Shown here one piece after another: positions 62,038 to 64,000 of a stretch of DNA of 64,000 bases. Below the pieces are notes generated by a model. It had not been told where the DNA came from. It ran no database searches and saw nothing but the letters and a program-made list of their open reading frames with translations. Position 1 is the stretch's first letter; each line of letters starts with the position of its first letter. Source of the DNA: Sphingobacterium sp. UBA5670. GTDB taxonomy: Bacteria > Bacteroidota > Bacteroidia > Sphingobacteriales > Sphingobacteriaceae. Location of the stretch: positions 97,982 through 161,981 of the forward strand of contig NZ_DIIM01000018.1 in the NCBI RefSeq assembly GCF_002420705.1, given 5' to 3'. A program made the translations under genes and the position numbers.

Positions 62038-62847
62038 ATGATAAGTTTTGAAGAGTTGGAAGAAATTATTGATGTAGTCAAAAATCTTCATGGCTATGAT
62101 GTGTCCGGTTATACAAGAGCTTCCCTAAAAAGACGTGTGACCAGAATATTGGAACTCAACAAGCTCAATCTACAGGAGTTAAAGTCGAATCTAATCAACC
62201 AGCCCGGATTCAGCACTTATTTTCTGCAGGAAATCACAGTCAATGTTACTGAAATGTTCAGGGATCCGGAATTCTATAAAGCTGTAAAGACAGATGTGTT
62301 TCCCTATTTGGCAACTTATCCGCATATTAAACTTTGGAGTGCTGGCTGTTCAACCGGCGAAGAAGTATATTCTTTGGCAATCTTATTAGAAGAAGCTAAT
62401 CTCTACCAACGTGCGTTTATTTATGGTACCGATATTAACGGCAAAGTATTAGAAAAAGCAAAACGTGGCATTTATTCTCTCGCAAAGGTAAAGGAATACT
62501 CCGAAAATTTCATTAAAACGGAACCCAAAAACTCATTGTCGGAATATTATACAGCGATGTACAATGCCGCCACCATTAATAATAGTCTTAAAAAAAATGT
62601 GCTTTTTTCCATGCATAGCCTTGTCTCTGATGGCGTATTTAATGAATTTCAACTGATTACCTGCCGTAACGTACTGATCTATTTTGACACTGAATTGCAA
62701 AATAAAGTGCTAGATTTATTCTATCACTCACTTTGCCATCTAGGTTTCTTATGTTTGGGGGCCAAAGAATCTCTGATTAATTATAGAGACGCCGCTAAAT
62801 TCAAGATCGTAAACAAAAAACAAAATATTTACCAAAAAATTGGGTAG
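62038..62847 (+). CDS. CheR family protein-glutamate methyltransferase
   Basis: The protein of about 269 residues has the CheR N-terminal helical domain (YDVSGYTRASLKRRVTRIL) and the SAM-binding methyltransferase core (KLWSAGCSTGEEVYSLAILLEE, ITCRNVLIYFD). Classical CheR methylates chemoreceptors. No receptor gene is present here, so the substrate may be the coiled coils of the neighbouring kinases, which is inference. The ATG at 62038 fits the family start; one at 62008 would overlap the kinase gene. Confidence 0.9.
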   Translation: MISFEELEEIIDVVKNLHGYDVSGYTRASLKRRVTRILELNKLNLQELKSNLINQPGFSTYFLQEITVNVTEMFRDPEFYKAVKTDVFPYLATYPHIKLWSAGCSTGEEVYSLAILLEEANLYQRAFIYGTDINGKVLEKAKRGIYSLAKVKEYSENFIKTEPKNSLSEYYTAMYNAATINNSLKKNVLFSMHSLVSDGVFNEFQLITCRNVLIYFDTELQNKVLDLFYHSLCHLGFLCLGAKESLINYRDAAKFKIVNKKQNIYQKIG

Positions 62848-62853
62848 TACGTG

Positions 62854-63414
62854 ATGGCAAGAAAAATTCTTTTGTTGGCGGGATCTGCAGGTGGATTTAG
62901 TGTGATTCTAAATATCCTAAAGTCACTGGAGCGACCGATCCTTATACCTGTGATTGTCATTGTACACAGAAATCCCAAATATGCTTCAAGTATTGAAGAT
63001 ACTCTTTCCAAAGCGCTTGTTCAGAAAATAAAAACCGCAGACGATAAGGAAGCGATAGAAGATGGAACGATTTACTTTGCTCCTGCAGGCTATCATCTTT
63101 TGGTTGAACCAGACTATAGCTTCTCTTTGGATATCTCGGAACCTGTGCAATATTCAAGACCTTCTATTGATGTGACTTTTGAATCTGTAGCCGAAATATA
63201 TAAAGAGAATTGCACAGCGATCTTATTTTCCGGGGCGAATCAGGATGGGGCACAAGGATTACTCATGATAAAACGATACGGAGGAAAAACATTCGTACAA
63301 GACCCTGCAACTGCTGAAGTTCCCATTATGCCCGAAGCAGCAGTTCAACTCAATGCACAGGAACGCATTTTGAGCATTCAGGAAATAAAAGATTACATCA
63401 AGCAATTGACTTAA
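62854..63414 (+). CDS. CheB-type methylesterase without receiver domain
   Basis: The protein of about 186 residues is only the CheB catalytic domain: Ser11 in LAGSAGGFS, His38 in VIVHRNPKY, and Asp131 in FSGANQDGAQGL. It lacks the regulatory receiver of chemotaxis CheB, so control must come from elsewhere. It starts 6 bases after cheR. I use the ATG at 62854 rather than the GTG just before it. Confidence 0.9.
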   Translation: MARKILLLAGSAGGFSVILNILKSLERPILIPVIVIVHRNPKYASSIEDTLSKALVQKIKTADDKEAIEDGTIYFAPAGYHLLVEPDYSFSLDISEPVQYSRPSIDVTFESVAEIYKENCTAILFSGANQDGAQGLLMIKRYGGKTFVQDPATAEVPIMPEAAVQLNAQERILSIQEIKDYIKQLT

Positions 63415-63436
63415 AATTGTATTTAGATTTGCTATA

Positions 63437-64000
63437 ATGAAGAAGGTAAATATATTGATTGTCGATGATAAAATTGAAAATATTATCAGTCTGACGGCAT
63501 TGCTGGAAGATATTGAAAATATAAATATAGTAACGAGTACAGATCCTAACGAAGCTTTAAAAATCTGCTGGAAAGAGGATATTGATTTAGCACTTGTTGA
63601 TGTACAAATGCCAGAAATCAATGGCTTTGAATTTGTTTCCTTCCTAAAGAAGAATCCAAAGACAAATCACATTATCCCCATCATGGTAACAGCGATTTCA
63701 AAAGAAGACAAGTACCTCATTCAGGGCCTTAATAGCGGCGCTGTGGATTATTTATATAAACCCCTTAATCCGGAAGCAACCATCGCAAAGGTCAAATCTT
63801 TTGTTCAGCAATTACTTATACAACAAGAAATTAAAGAGAAAAATATAGCTTTGGAAGAATCAAAGCAGGCTATTCTCAAGGCGAAGGAAGAAGCCGATCT
63901 TGCCAGAAAATCCAAGGAGACCTTCCTGGCCAATATGAGCCATGAGATTCGTACCCCCATTAACGGCATTATGGGGATAACACAGATGCTCAAAAACTCC
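63437..64000 (+). CDS. Response regulator-histidine kinase hybrid (partial, cut by window end)
   Basis: The 188 visible residues contain a receiver domain (ILIVDDKIENI, phospho-acceptor Asp55 in ALVDVQMPE, Lys in YLYKPLNPE), a coiled-coil linker (about 120-155) and the start of HisKA with His169 (NMSHEIRTPINGIMG). The gene runs past the window. It follows cheB by 22 bases and is probably the fourth gene of the signalling unit. It is a likely phosphorelay partner of the triple-receiver kinase. Confidence 0.88.
   Translation, partial: MKKVNILIVDDKIENIISLTALLEDIENINIVTSTDPNEALKICWKEDIDLALVDVQMPEINGFEFVSFLKKNPKTNHIIPIMVTAISKEDKYLIQGLNSGAVDYLYKPLNPEATIAKVKSFVQQLLIQQEIKEKNIALEESKQAILKAKEEADLARKSKETFLANMSHEIRTPINGIMGITQMLKNS

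Noticed and set aside
1..64000. rRNA, tRNA, tmRNA, prophage and insertion sequences.
   Set aside because: I looked for tRNA T-arm patterns, transposase motifs and terminal inverted repeats and saw none. Short or divergent ones could still be missed without a search tool.

Overview
The window looks like chromosomal DNA of a Bacteroidota bacterium of the Sphingobacteriaceae, most likely a Sphingobacterium. The indications are moderately AT-rich DNA, bshA, the gliding gene gldC, GLPGLI proteins paired with outer-membrane beta-barrel proteins, an S46 dipeptidyl-peptidase, a HYC_CC_PP protein, a small histone H1-like protein, and many promoters of the Bacteroidota type TAnnTTTG at -7. I saw no rRNA, tRNA, CRISPR array, prophage or insertion sequence.

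Layout. 1-4.4 kb (minus): a BlaI/BlaR1-type regulatory operon with a lipoprotein, then arfB and a DUF1003 protein. 4.7-8.5 kb (plus): bshA, pyrH-frr and a secreted sugar-phosphate isomerase-like protein. 8.5-16.7 kb (minus): purE, purK, nuoB, nuoA, ffh, a zinc metallopeptidase, an ECF sigma factor and glyA. 17-24.7 kb (plus): an A-type Fe-S carrier, ileS-dksA-like-lspA, an M28 peptidase, a sugar-nucleotide reductase and a thioesterase. 24.8-27.3 kb (minus): EVE protein, gldC, a small membrane protein and a DEAD-box helicase. 27.5-30 kb: S46 peptidase and the histone-like protein. 30-38.8 kb (minus): two tandem copies of a GLPGLI + outer-membrane beta-barrel pair, next to an ECF sigma factor operon. 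38.9-40.3 kb: M20 dipeptidase.

40.3-43.7 kb is the most unusual accessory cluster. It holds a LysR regulator, a membrane-anchored dihaem cytochrome c with thiosulfate-dehydrogenase-like features, an exported DsrE-family protein and an exported ModA-like binding protein, closed by a strong terminator. I infer a periplasmic sulfur-redox module. Then come plsC-like and ABC ATPase genes, a DUF2795 protein and an exported unknown. At 46.4-50.3 kb lies trpDFBA, preceded by a clear transcription attenuator: a 15-residue leader peptide with three consecutive Trp codons, an alternative antiterminator and a terminator. After that come a Tat-type phosphocholine-specific phospholipase C, a copper/heavy-metal style pair (HYC_CC_PP protein and an HMA-fused TonB receptor), maf and kdsC.

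57.6-58.6 kb has no protein gene but holds a candidate small RNA gene (promoter plus terminator) and a 43-bp tandem repeat. The window ends with a signalling cluster: a triple-receiver hybrid histidine kinase, CheR, a receiver-less CheB and a second hybrid kinase cut by the window edge. The kinase-cheR-cheB spacing suggests one transcription unit. No chemoreceptor or flagellar genes accompany it, so a non-chemotaxis role is likely.
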